A DNA stretch of 64,000 nt from Spirosoma profusum (GTDB lineage: Bacteria; Bacteroidota; Bacteroidia; Cytophagales; Spirosomataceae): assembly GCF_014699005.1 (NCBI RefSeq), contig NZ_JACWZY010000028.1, positions 1 to 64,000 on the forward strand, written 5' to 3'. This document shows, in pieces, positions 52,226-59,875 of this stretch (its first letter is position 1; each line of letters opens with the position of its first letter). The translations under genes and the position numbers were made by a program. The notes below the pieces were generated by a model. The model saw only the letters and a list, made by a program, of their open reading frames with translations. It ran no database searches and was not told the origin of the DNA.

Positions 52226-53866
52226 TTAAATTTTCCGTGCTGTATTAATTACGTTAACACCATTAAAACGAGCCGTCGAGCTGCCATGCGATACCGCGCT
52301 TGATTGTGGTGGCTGCCCTTTTCCGTCGTTAAATGCACCACCCAACCGGTAATCCTTTTCGTCGCAGACGGCTACACAGGAGTTCCAGAATTCGCGGGTG
52401 TTAGCCTGATACGCTACGTCCTTGAGCATACCGGCAATTTGGCCGTCCTTAATTTCGTAAAACAGTTGACCGCCGAACTGGAAGTTGTACCGTTGCTGAT
52501 CGATGGAGAACGAGCCATCGCCGATAATATAGATGCCTTTTTTGACGTCTTTAATCATCTGGTCAACCGACAAAGGCGTTTTACCAGGAGCCAGTGATAC
52601 GTTGGCCATGCGCTGGAATTGTACTGAACTCCAGTTGTCAGCGTAGCAGCAGCCCTGCGATTCATTTTCGCCGATGATATGTACCTGATCACGAATGGCC
52701 TGGTAATTTACCAGAATGCCATCTTTCACCAGATCCCAGCGTTTAGTTTTAACGCCTTCATCATCCCAGCCAACCAACCCTAATGAGCCTTGCTGGGTTT
52801 TGTCGGCGAAGAAGTTAACGACGGGACTACCGTAGTTGAAATTCTTTGTTTGCCACTTGTCTAACGTAGCGAAGCTGGTGCCTGCGTAATTGGCCTCATA
52901 GCCCAGTACACGGTCGAGTTCGAGCGGGTGTCCAACCGATTCGTGAATAGTCAGCCAGGTGTGCGACGGGTCGAGGACGAGGTCATATTTACCTGCTTCC
53001 ACCGACTTGGCCGAGAGTTTCTCTTTGGCTTGTTTGGCTGCTGCGGTGATGTCTTCCAGCATGTCGTACCCTTTGTTATAGCGGGTCGTGACGCCGGTGA
53101 GCTTGTCGGCTGGGTTGGTTTGCAGATAGTCGTAACCCATTCCCATTGGGGCACTTAATGAATTGCGTGTAGCAAACCGTCCGTTCTGAGGGTCAACGGC
53201 TGTTACAGTGAAACTTGGTCCGATTCGGTGAATGTCCTGATCGGAATACGTACCGTCAGTCGAGGCAAAATACTTTTGCTCATTCACCTGAAACAGTACG
53301 TTATTGACGAAGTTGGCCCCGTTTTGCATAGCCGCAGCGTTGCAGGACAGCAGTAACTCTACTTTCTCTTTAATCGGAACTTCAAAAGCGTTACGTTTGA
53401 TAGGTGCCTTCCAGCTTACCTCGCCAAAACCCTTTTGTGGTGCGAGTTGAACGGGTTCGGTCAATAAGCGGGCGTTCGCTTTGGCGATTTTGATGGCTGT
53501 TTCGGTGGCTTTGGCAACAACCGATTCATCCCGCGCATCGCCTACTGACGCAAATCCCCAACACCCATCCACAATAACCCTTACGCCAACGCCAAACGAC
53601 TCAGAGTTAACAATGCCCTGTACTTTGTTTTCGCGGGTAAGAACGAACTGGTTCAGATATCGGCCAATACGTACATCGGCATAGGTAGCGCCCTTGCTTT
53701 TTGCTGTGTTGAGTGCTGCATCGGCCAGCCGTTTTTTTATGGCTACGTCCAGACCTGGTTCCAGCAATTGTTCTGGGGTGACCGATCGGGAAAAAGCGGG
53801 TAATGAGGGCATCAGGATTCCGGCTGTGCCCATACTTAGTAACTGGTTAAAATCTCGACGGTTCAT
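52226..53866 (-). CDS. Tat-exported TldD-type metallopeptidase, copy 2
   Basis: The 546-residue protein is very close to copy 1: the Tat signal MNRRDFNQLLSMGTAGILM, the motif HESVGHPLELDRVLGYEA and the C-terminus RFNGVNVINTARKI are nearly the same. The same Asp-containing segment NDGKGQPPQ replaces the CGKGG ligand region of E. coli TldD, by my alignment. It has the same expected role, a metal-dependent peptidase acting on unfolded or modified peptides in the periplasm with its PmbA partner. Copies 1 and 2 are more alike than either is to copy 3, so they come from the more recent duplication. Confidence 0.9.
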   Translation of the reverse strand: MNRRDFNQLLSMGTAGILMPSLPAFSRSVTPEQLLEPGLDVAIKKRLADAALNTAKSKGATYADVRIGRYLNQFVLTRENKVQGIVNSESFGVGVRVIVDGCWGFASVGDARDESVVAKATETAIKIAKANARLLTEPVQLAPQKGFGEVSWKAPIKRNAFEVPIKEKVELLLSCNAAAMQNGANFVNNVLFQVNEQKYFASTDGTYSDQDIHRIGPSFTVTAVDPQNGRFATRNSLSAPMGMGYDYLQTNPADKLTGVTTRYNKGYDMLEDITAAAKQAKEKLSAKSVEAGKYDLVLDPSHTWLTIHESVGHPLELDRVLGYEANYAGTSFATLDKWQTKNFNYGSPVVNFFADKTQQGSLGLVGWDDEGVKTKRWDLVKDGILVNYQAIRDQVHIIGENESQGCCYADNWSSVQFQRMANVSLAPGKTPLSVDQMIKDVKKGIYIIGDGSFSIDQQRYNFQFGGQLFYEIKDGQIAGMLKDVAYQANTREFWNSCVAVCDEKDYRLGGAFNDGKGQPPQSSAVSHGSSTARFNGVNVINTARKI

Positions 53867-53921
53867 GGATTATAGTCGATAGTCAATAGTCGTTGGTTAA
53901 GAAGAGTTTGTTAATGGAAAT

Positions 53922-53977
53922 CATTAGTCATCCGTCGCTAGTCAATAATTTTGTTGACTAGCGACGGATGACTAATG
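53922..53977. repeat. AGTCATCCGTCG palindrome between pair 2 and pair 3
   Basis: Perfect 24-bp arms (CATTAGTCATCCGTCGCTAG... and its complement) around an 8-nt loop. AGTCGATAGTCAATAGTCG units of the related repeat family lie just before it (53876-53893). Confidence 0.85.
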
Positions 53978-53981
53978 ACTT

Positions 53982-55349
53982 TTACACCGCATCCGATAAA
54001 CTCGTAAACGTAAAGTCGCGGATTTTCATGGGCGGAATCAGGTTACCACCCATCCGAACGGGTTTGCCTAGCGCTTCGAGGTTGTTGAGCATAATTACCG
54101 GGCTTTCATTGAAGCGGAAATTCTTGACGGGGAATTTTATCTGCCCGTTTTCGATGTAGAACGTACCGTCGCGGGTCAGGCCCGTGTATAAAAGTGTCTG
54201 TGGATCAACAGTGCGGATGTACCAGAACCGCGTGACCAGAATTCCTTTTTCCGTACTTTTAATCATATCGGCTAGCGATTGCGTGCCGCCTTCCATAATG
54301 AAATTGGCCGGTGGTGGTACGGCCTTGACGCCTTTTTTCTCAGCCCAGTAGCGGGAGTAAGATAGATTCTTGACAACCCCTTTTTCAATCCAGGTGATTT
54401 TTTCCTGCGGACGCCCGTCACTGCCTCCGCCCCCAAATCGACCACCGCCCCCTCCTCCTCCAAACGCGGCTGCGGGAACTTCCAGATTTGTCGGGTCAGA
54501 ATAGATGGTGACACGCTCATCAAATAACTTGTCGCCCAGTCGGGTAGTACCGCCTTTTTTACTCATAAAGCTACGTCCCTCTTCGGCGTTTCGGGCATCT
54601 AAACCATTCATCATGGCGGCCATCAGCGAGGCATCTACGTTGCTCAACAGGGCAGCTGGCTCCAAAATAACGGTATATTTACCGGGTTCAAGAGCCCGGG
54701 CATTTGTCGATGCCATCGCTTTCTGCATGGCAATCTCGGTGGCGTCTTTCGTGCTTAGTTTCGATACGTCCGTTACGTCGCGGGTGGCGTAACCGGAGCC
54801 GGTTCCATCGGCAGTACGTACCGTAATCGAAAATTCAACGGAAGTTTCCCGATTGTAGGCCGTCAGTCCTTTGGTATTACCGATGGCCGTAAATCGAGTC
54901 GAATCTTCCATGTAGCCAGCGGCTGTCAGGTTCTTTTTGCGGCAAGGGTCAAGACTATTGAACGTAGCTTTTGCCCGAAAATCAGGGTCTATTTTAGCTG
55001 TGTTTTCAGAGTAGGGATCAGCCGGAAGATACGTTTGTGGCCCCAGCATTGGTACGTATTCTGGATTTTCGGGGGCCAGACGGGCGACTTCTTCGGCTCG
55101 CCGAACGGTCTTTTCAATCGACGCGTCATCAAATTCGTTGAGCGTAGCGGTGCCGGCACGCTTGCCAAAAACAGCCGTTATACTCATCGAAAGATTAGTG
55201 CCTTCTCCACTGGTCGATACGGCGTTGCGAGCGTACCGAATGTTGCCGGTACGTCCCCCCGACAGATTGACGCTGGTTTCGTCGGCCTTGGCGTAGGAGA
55301 GCGCCTTGTCAATTATTTTCTTTGCTTCGTCTTTGGTTAAGATGGACAT
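53982..55349 (-). CDS. PmbA/TldE-type peptidase subunit, copy 3
   Basis: A 455-residue PmbA-type protein like copies 1 and 2, with GGRTGNIRYARNAVSTSG, ARLAPENPEYVPMLGPQTYL and the same C-terminus. No HExxxH. It has a glycine-rich loop of the type FGGGGGGGRFGGGGSDGRPQE at about residues 298-318 and a short insertion (SNVDASLMAAMMNGLDARN) not found in the others. Its TldD partner (copy 3) starts 56 bp upstream of it in transcription order. It is the PmbA of the most upstream of the three pairs, closest to the likely promoter before 57064. Confidence 0.9.
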   Translation of the reverse strand: MSILTKDEAKKIIDKALSYAKADETSVNLSGGRTGNIRYARNAVSTSGEGTNLSMSITAVFGKRAGTATLNEFDDASIEKTVRRAEEVARLAPENPEYVPMLGPQTYLPADPYSENTAKIDPDFRAKATFNSLDPCRKKNLTAAGYMEDSTRFTAIGNTKGLTAYNRETSVEFSITVRTADGTGSGYATRDVTDVSKLSTKDATEIAMQKAMASTNARALEPGKYTVILEPAALLSNVDASLMAAMMNGLDARNAEEGRSFMSKKGGTTRLGDKLFDERVTIYSDPTNLEVPAAAFGGGGGGGRFGGGGSDGRPQEKITWIEKGVVKNLSYSRYWAEKKGVKAVPPPANFIMEGGTQSLADMIKSTEKGILVTRFWYIRTVDPQTLLYTGLTRDGTFYIENGQIKFPVKNFRFNESPVIMLNNLEALGKPVRMGGNLIPPMKIRDFTFTSLSDAV

Positions 55350-55355
55350 AGTTTT

Positions 55356-55400
55356 GTCAATAGTCGATAGTCAGCAGTCGATAGCTGCCAGCAATTGACT
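55356..55400. repeat. AGTCGATAGTC-type repeat between pair 3 genes
   Basis: Short tandem-like copy (GTCAATAGTCGATAGTCAGC, then AGTCGATAGC) in the 56-bp gap between PmbA copy 3 and TldD copy 3. Confidence 0.6.
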
Positions 55401-55405
55401 TCCGT

Positions 55406-57064
55406 TTATATTTTCCGACCTGTATTGATTACGTTGACGCCATTGAAACGCGTAGTAGCTGAACCATGCGAAACGGCACTCACTTGTGACGGTTGTCCTT
55501 TACCATCGAAGAAAGAACCGAACGTGCGGTAGTCGTCCTTGTCGCAGAGTTGGGCGCAGGAGTTCCAGAATTCCTGGGTATTCGACTGATACGCTACGTC
55601 GTCGAGCATACCCACGATTTCACCATTCTTGATTTCGTAGAATAATTGCCCGCCGAACTGAAAGTTATATCGCTGCTGGTCAATTGAATAGGAACCACGG
55701 CCAATGATATAAATACCCTTGTCGACACCTTTAATCATGTCGAAAACAGAGCGTTTTTCTGCGCCGGGCTTGAGTGATACGTTCGGCATCCGTTGGAACT
55801 GCACTGTGCTCCAGTTGTCGGCGTAGCAGCAGCCATTCGATTCCTTTTCGCCCAGAATAGCGGCCTGGTCGCGGATAGCCTGATAGTTCACCAGAATGCC
55901 ATCTTTGATCAAATCCCACTCTTTACACGGAACGCCCTCGTCGTCGTAACCAACTGTGCCCAACGTATTGGGTTGCGTTTTATCGGCAACAATATTGACC
56001 AGTTTACTGCCGTAATTGAACGTCTTCGATTTCCACTTATCCAACGTAGCGAAGCTGGTGCCCGCATAATTAGCCTCGTAACCCAATACGCGATCAAGCT
56101 CGGTAGGGTGACCGACGGATTCGTGGATGGTCAAACCGAGGTGATTGGGATCGAGCACAAGGTCGTATTTACCCGGCTGAACACTTTTGGCGGTGAGTTT
56201 TTCTTTCGCCTGTTTCGCGGCCAACGTAGCATCTTCAACCATGTCGTACGAATACCGATAACCCACCAGACCGTTTGGTGCTTTTATTTTTTCGGAAGCC
56301 AGCCCATCCAGATATTCGTAACCCATACCCATCGGCGAACTGATGGCATCGCGGGTTTTAAATTTTCCGGCAGCGCGGTCAACTGCCGATACCGTGAACG
56401 TAGGCCAGATGCGGTGAATATCCTGATCGATGTAAGAGCCATCGGTCGATGCGAAATATTTCTGTTCGTTAATGAAAAACAGGTTCGACGTAACGAAAGC
56501 CGCGCCATTTCTCATGGCTTCGCCGTTGACCTTCATCAACAGGTCTATTTTTTCACTGACGGGTATCTGAAAAGCATTTTTCTGGATAGGCGTTTTCCAG
56601 GTTACTTCGCCAACGCCTTTCTGCGGAGCCAGCTGAACGGGTTCGGTTTGAAGGCGAGAGTTGGCTTTGGCGATGGATACGGCCGTTTTCGCACATCGGG
56701 CGATGGCATCGGGTGTTACGTCGCTGGTGGCGGCAAAACCCCACGTACCGTTCGCAATAACCCGGATACCAATGCCGTATGATTCGGCGTTTACAATATT
56801 CTGGACTTTCGTTTCGCGGGTGAACAGGTACTGTTGCAGGTAGCGGCCAATGCGAACGTCGGTATACGTAGCGCCCTGGCTTTTAGCCGTATTGAGTGCT
56901 ACGTCGGCTAATTTTTTCTTGGCGGCCGCGTCGACGCCAGCTCCCCAGCCTGAGGCATCGAACAGATAATCTGCTGATACGTTATTGCCAAATACCGGGA
57001 CGCCAGCGGTAAATAGGCTACCAATGCCCAGCCCCGACAACTGGATAAAATCGCGTCTTTGCAT
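55406..57064 (-). CDS. Tat-exported TldD-type metallopeptidase, copy 3
   Basis: The 552-residue protein has the metal motif HESVGHPTELDRVLGYEA (+ strand about 56108-56128), the C-terminus RFNGVNVINTGRKI and a Tat-like start, MQRRDFIQLSGLGIGSLFTAG. It is the most divergent of the three TldD copies. As the first gene of the minus-strand run of six peptidase genes, it probably follows the promoter in the 185-bp gap up to the small gene on the other strand. Known TldD/TldE substrates are antibiotic peptides such as microcin B17 and the CcdA antitoxin in E. coli; the substrate here is unknown. Confidence 0.9.
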   Translation of the reverse strand: MQRRDFIQLSGLGIGSLFTAGVPVFGNNVSADYLFDASGWGAGVDAAAKKKLADVALNTAKSQGATYTDVRIGRYLQQYLFTRETKVQNIVNAESYGIGIRVIANGTWGFAATSDVTPDAIARCAKTAVSIAKANSRLQTEPVQLAPQKGVGEVTWKTPIQKNAFQIPVSEKIDLLMKVNGEAMRNGAAFVTSNLFFINEQKYFASTDGSYIDQDIHRIWPTFTVSAVDRAAGKFKTRDAISSPMGMGYEYLDGLASEKIKAPNGLVGYRYSYDMVEDATLAAKQAKEKLTAKSVQPGKYDLVLDPNHLGLTIHESVGHPTELDRVLGYEANYAGTSFATLDKWKSKTFNYGSKLVNIVADKTQPNTLGTVGYDDEGVPCKEWDLIKDGILVNYQAIRDQAAILGEKESNGCCYADNWSTVQFQRMPNVSLKPGAEKRSVFDMIKGVDKGIYIIGRGSYSIDQQRYNFQFGGQLFYEIKNGEIVGMLDDVAYQSNTQEFWNSCAQLCDKDDYRTFGSFFDGKGQPSQVSAVSHGSATTRFNGVNVINTGRKI

Positions 57065-57255
57065 GTACTACGTTGTTGATGATAGATTCAAACATTCGGA
57101 AAACGCGAATATGGTTAAAAATGCTGAAGTGACAGTACTTTTGTGACGAACGGTAAGTCGAAATTTTGCCGATATGCCTAATATTATTCGGAGAAAAGGC
57201 TTTTGCGCAGAGAATTTAGAAAGATTTATAGAAATTGGTTTAACGCTACGTGATT

Positions 57256-57465
57256 ATGCACGAACAGCAATTTGAGGAGTTTATTCAGGACGTATTGATA
57301 ACGATTCATGCGAATATTCGCGATCTGGAAGAGAAGCGAACGTTCGCTGATTCTGAAGAACATGATTACATAGACGGGCGATTGTTCAGCTACGGCGAAA
57401 TGCTGGCGATACTACGTTCATCAGCCCGCGATACGGGCATTGATCCTAAGCGAATTGGTCTTTGA
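57256..57465 (+). CDS. Small acidic unknown protein
   Basis: A 69-residue soluble protein, MHEQQFEEFIQDVLITIHANIRDLEEKR and so on, predicted to be helical with alternating acidic and basic residues, and ending ARDTGIDPKRIGL. It has no signal peptide or known motif. ATG 57256 was chosen rather than GTG 57250. A strong terminator follows 14 bp after the stop, and a TACTTTTG -7-like box lies 113 bp upstream, both of which support a real gene. Confidence 0.65.
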   Translation: MHEQQFEEFIQDVLITIHANIRDLEEKRTFADSEEHDYIDGRLFSYGEMLAILRSSARDTGIDPKRIGL

Positions 57466-57479
57466 AGGAGCACAAAAAA

Positions 57480-57517
57480 ACGTCCCGAACGTATTAGAAT
57501 CGTTCGGGACGTTTTTT
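57480..57517. terminator. Strong rho-independent terminator
   Basis: Perfect 11-bp stem CGTCCCGAACG/CGTTCGGGACG with a 9-nt loop, A7 before and T6 after. The T-tract also begins the next hairpin repeat. Confidence 0.9.
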
Positions 57518-57602
57518 GTCATGCTGAGGAACGAAGCATCTTAAGGTTTCCTAGCACGTAGTTAGGATGCTTCAGGATGCTTCGTTCCTCAGCATGACAA
57601 AT
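57512..57602. repeat. TGTCATGCTGAGG hairpin repeat, copy 7
   Basis: TTTTGTCATGCTGAGGAACG and its complement enclose TTAAGGTTTCCTAGCACG-like centre. Adjacent on the right to the stop of the ATP-grasp gene. Confidence 0.88.
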
Positions 57603-57606
57603 GTGT

Positions 57607-58671
57607 TTACTTTTTACCCTTTTTAGGCTTTGCTTCTTCTTTTGCTTTAGGCGCTTCTTTTGCTTTTTCTGCCTTTGGCGCTTTAGCTTCTTTAGCAGGG
57701 GCTGAAGGTGCCGCAATATCAGCAACTGAGCCACGGACAAACGTACCCCAGGTCAGGTTGTTATTACCTTTTTGCGCTTTTTTTGCCCGGTCGATGGCCA
57801 TGTTTGCGGCTGCTTCAACTACCCAGTCAAAATTGGCCTGCCCAACCGAATGAACGTCGGCGTCGGGAGCGGGATTGCAGAAGTCAATAGCGATGGGGAT
57901 ACCGTCGCGCACAGCGAATTCAACTGTATTGAAATCGTAGCCAAGTCCGTGGTTCAGTTTCAATACGTAGTCGTGCATGGTTTCCAGCAGTTTTTTGCCG
58001 GCGTCGCCCGTGGTTTTCATTTCAGAAGCGTACCGCAAATGGTGCGGATTACGTGGCTCATACGACATGATACGTACATCTTTACCACCAATGCAGTAGC
58101 ACCGGAAGTAATCAGTAAAGTCGATGGCTTCCTGGTACAGCATTACTAATTGTCCAGTTTCATCGTAGGCGTTGAACATCTGCTCAGGATTGTCAACTTT
58201 GTAAACGCTTTTCCAGCCACCCCCCGCGTGCGGCTTCATGAAGGCCGGGAAACCAATATGCTTGAAAATAGCATCCCAATTCATGTGTTTCAGGTTGCGA
58301 AACGAGTTATGATTTGTGTCGTCGGGGCGCTCTTTGGAAGGAAGCAAAAACGTTTTTGGAACAGGTACCCCAAGTTGAACAGCCAGACAGTTATTGAAAA
58401 ATTTCTCGTCGGCACTCCACCAGAAAGGGTTATTTACCACCGCTGTTCCGGTCAGCGCGGCATTCTTCAGAAAAGCCTTATAGAATGGAACATCCTGCGA
58501 AATACGGTCGATGATAACGGCGTAATCTGTCGCTACGCTTTGTTCGACCTGATCGATACTGACAAATTCGGCAGAAAACGTACTTTGTTTTTCATTAACA
58601 CGGTCGACAAAAGCCTGTGGGAACGTGTTTTCCTGCCCGAATAGAATGCCGATTTTCGATTTCTTGCTCAT
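57607..58671 (-). CDS. RimK-like ATP-grasp ligase with basic Lys/Ala tail
   Basis: The 354-residue protein has an N-terminal alpha-beta domain and ATP-grasp motifs: FPAFMKPHAGGGWKSVYKV with the ATP lysine and glycine loop, LYQEAIDFTDYFRCYCIGG, and the metal site VEFAVRDGIPIAIDFCNPAPD. The last 40 residues are a disordered tail of alternating Lys, Ala, Glu and Pro (AKEAKAPKAEKAKEAPKAKE), similar to bacterial histone H1-like tails. It would form an amide or peptide bond. The gene is separate from the ATP-grasp/glutaminase/GCS2 group at 33-37 kb, but the chemistry is the same. The start is fixed by the first strand KIGILFGQEN. Confidence 0.82.
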   Translation of the reverse strand: MSKKSKIGILFGQENTFPQAFVDRVNEKQSTFSAEFVSIDQVEQSVATDYAVIIDRISQDVPFYKAFLKNAALTGTAVVNNPFWWSADEKFFNNCLAVQLGVPVPKTFLLPSKERPDDTNHNSFRNLKHMNWDAIFKHIGFPAFMKPHAGGGWKSVYKVDNPEQMFNAYDETGQLVMLYQEAIDFTDYFRCYCIGGKDVRIMSYEPRNPHHLRYASEMKTTGDAGKKLLETMHDYVLKLNHGLGYDFNTVEFAVRDGIPIAIDFCNPAPDADVHSVGQANFDWVVEAAANMAIDRAKKAQKGNNNLTWGTFVRGSVADIAAPSAPAKEAKAPKAEKAKEAPKAKEEAKPKKGKK

Positions 58672-59354
58672 AATGAATTAGTTAAGGTTAATTTAAATGA
58701 CTTAAATTAACGACAGTTGGTTAAACTGTGAAAACATTGGTTGTTGATGTGGTAAACATACCGCTTTTCACATTGTTTAACGCGACGCAATGTCAATCAT
58801 AACGTTTCCCTACTTCGTTTATAGTACATAAACTACTTAAAAATCGGGTTTTATGAGTCAGTACAGCAGAATGAACTGATCGGCTCAAATCATGTGTCAC
58901 GTGTAAATGTTTTCATTTGTAATGACCTGATTTTACGTAAGATACAGGTTAAATAAAACGAGAAATTAATCCCGTTTTAATATGAAGGTATGCGCGTATT
59001 GCGTATAACTACCTATATTTGTGCATGGTTTTCCGCTTGTCCACCGCAACCTGAACAAACCATCACGACACTGTAACTGGCCCGTAATTAAGCGGGCTTT
59101 TCTTTTTTTCAATTATAGAGCGCTGAACAGACGTAGTTGCTCAATACGAATCCCTGTTTATTGCGGTGCTGAATGTACATGTGCAAACCGGTCTTCGTAC
59201 GACGAAAATTTGGCCATACCCGCGTAAAAGTTGTCATAGTGGATTGGAGAGGATGAGGTTTTAGGTCATCCAAAACAACTACTGTGCCGAACTGATACTA
59301 CGTAGAAAAAGATATTATTACGTAGCCGAAACGCTTGTTGAATCAGCCAGAAAA
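58672..59354. other. 683-bp intergenic region with one structured segment
   Basis: Apart from the candidate small transcript at 59014-59109, I find no gene I would support. A 42-codon minus-strand frame (59109-59237, MTTFTRVWPNFRRTKTGLHM...) is possible but matches nothing I know. The part 58680-58980 is AT-rich and probably contains the promoter of the ATP-grasp gene. Confidence 0.55.
59014..59109 (+). ncRNA. Candidate orphan leader or small RNA
   Basis: A -7 box TATATTTG (59014-59021) is followed at once by a 9-codon frame ATG 59025-TGA 59054 (MVFRLSTAT) and a terminator-like hairpin GCCCG/CGGGC (59080-59084 with 59093-59097) with a long T-rich tract to 59109. No gene on the plus strand follows, so it would end as a 75-90 nt transcript. 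No -33 element at the normal spacing is clear. Confidence 0.35.
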
Positions 59355-59795
59355 CTAGAGTAATGTCTTGAGGTGATGCTCTAGATGTGCTACGTAATCC
59401 TCAATAATCCAATCCAGCGTATACGTTTCTGCTGCTACACCATTATACTGAACGGGCTGAGCAAGCGTGACCTCTGGAATGACTTCGGCAACGTAAAGAA
59501 TTTGCGTATTCAGACTGCTCCAAAGCGTGAGCAGGTGCTCCAGCGGTAACGTTTGGTATTGATTGACAACGACCAACTGATTCTGATTGTAAGATGTAGT
59601 CTGATACGTTCCTTCCGAAAACTGGGCATCGGTAAACCGCTTCAGATTATTGATGGCCGAATCAATCAGATGCCCCAGAATTTGCTTACGCGACCATTTA
59701 TCCGGCGCGTGCTGCGTCAAATCAGTTTCTGAGAAGGCTTTTAGGTGCACAGGTACATCCGAAATGTGCTGGCGAAGCCGGTCGAGGTGGTGCAT
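59355..59795 (-). CDS. DinB-family protein
   Basis: A 146-residue four-helix DinB/YfiT-like protein: MHHLDRLRQHI at the start, KWSRKQILGHLIDSAINN with the first metal-binding His, and AHLEHHLKTLL at the end with the His-x3-His pair. Such proteins bind a divalent metal; some act as thiol transferases, many are unknown. The longer version from 59861 begins with residues coded by the AT-rich repeat and is surely wrong. The esterase gene ends 10 bp upstream of that longer start, so both genes may be one transcript with a repeat between them. Confidence 0.85.
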   Translation of the reverse strand: MHHLDRLRQHISDVPVHLKAFSETDLTQHAPDKWSRKQILGHLIDSAINNLKRFTDAQFSEGTYQTTSYNQNQLVVVNQYQTLPLEHLLTLWSSLNTQILYVAEVIPEVTLAQPVQYNGVAAETYTLDWIIEDYVAHLEHHLKTLL

Positions 59796-59800
59796 GGAAT

Positions 59801-59875
59801 GATGATATAAGATATATGAAGTATGATGTATGAAATACGGTTGCCATAGTTCATACATCATAGTTCATACATCAA
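59801..59875. repeat. TATGATGTATGAA-type palindrome, second copy
   Basis: AT-rich inverted repeat (GATATATGAAGTATGATG / CATCATAGTTCATACATC) related to that at 5298-5381. It produces the false N-terminal extension of the DinB protein. Confidence 0.6.

Noticed and set aside
44276..55400. Short repeated units considered as a CRISPR array
   Set aside because: Spacing is irregular, the units lie in separate gene gaps and are palindromes rather than direct repeats with equal spacers; no cas gene is present.
47210..57064. The TldD/PmbA pairs as part of a ribosomal peptide (microcin-type) biosynthetic cluster
   Set aside because: I found no precursor peptide, cyclodehydratase or exporter gene nearby; the neighbours are acetyltransferases and an envelope operon.
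57136..57143. TACTTTTG box as promoter of the small gene at 57256
   Set aside because: It fits TAnnTTTG, but there is no -33 element at proper spacing and the leader would be over 100 nt, so I do not list it as a separate feature.
59109..59237. 42-codon minus-strand frame with a VWPNFRRTKTGLHMY segment, perhaps a phage-integrase arm-domain remnant
   Set aside because: The likeness is faint and the frame is very short; it overlaps the candidate terminator. Not supported as a gene.
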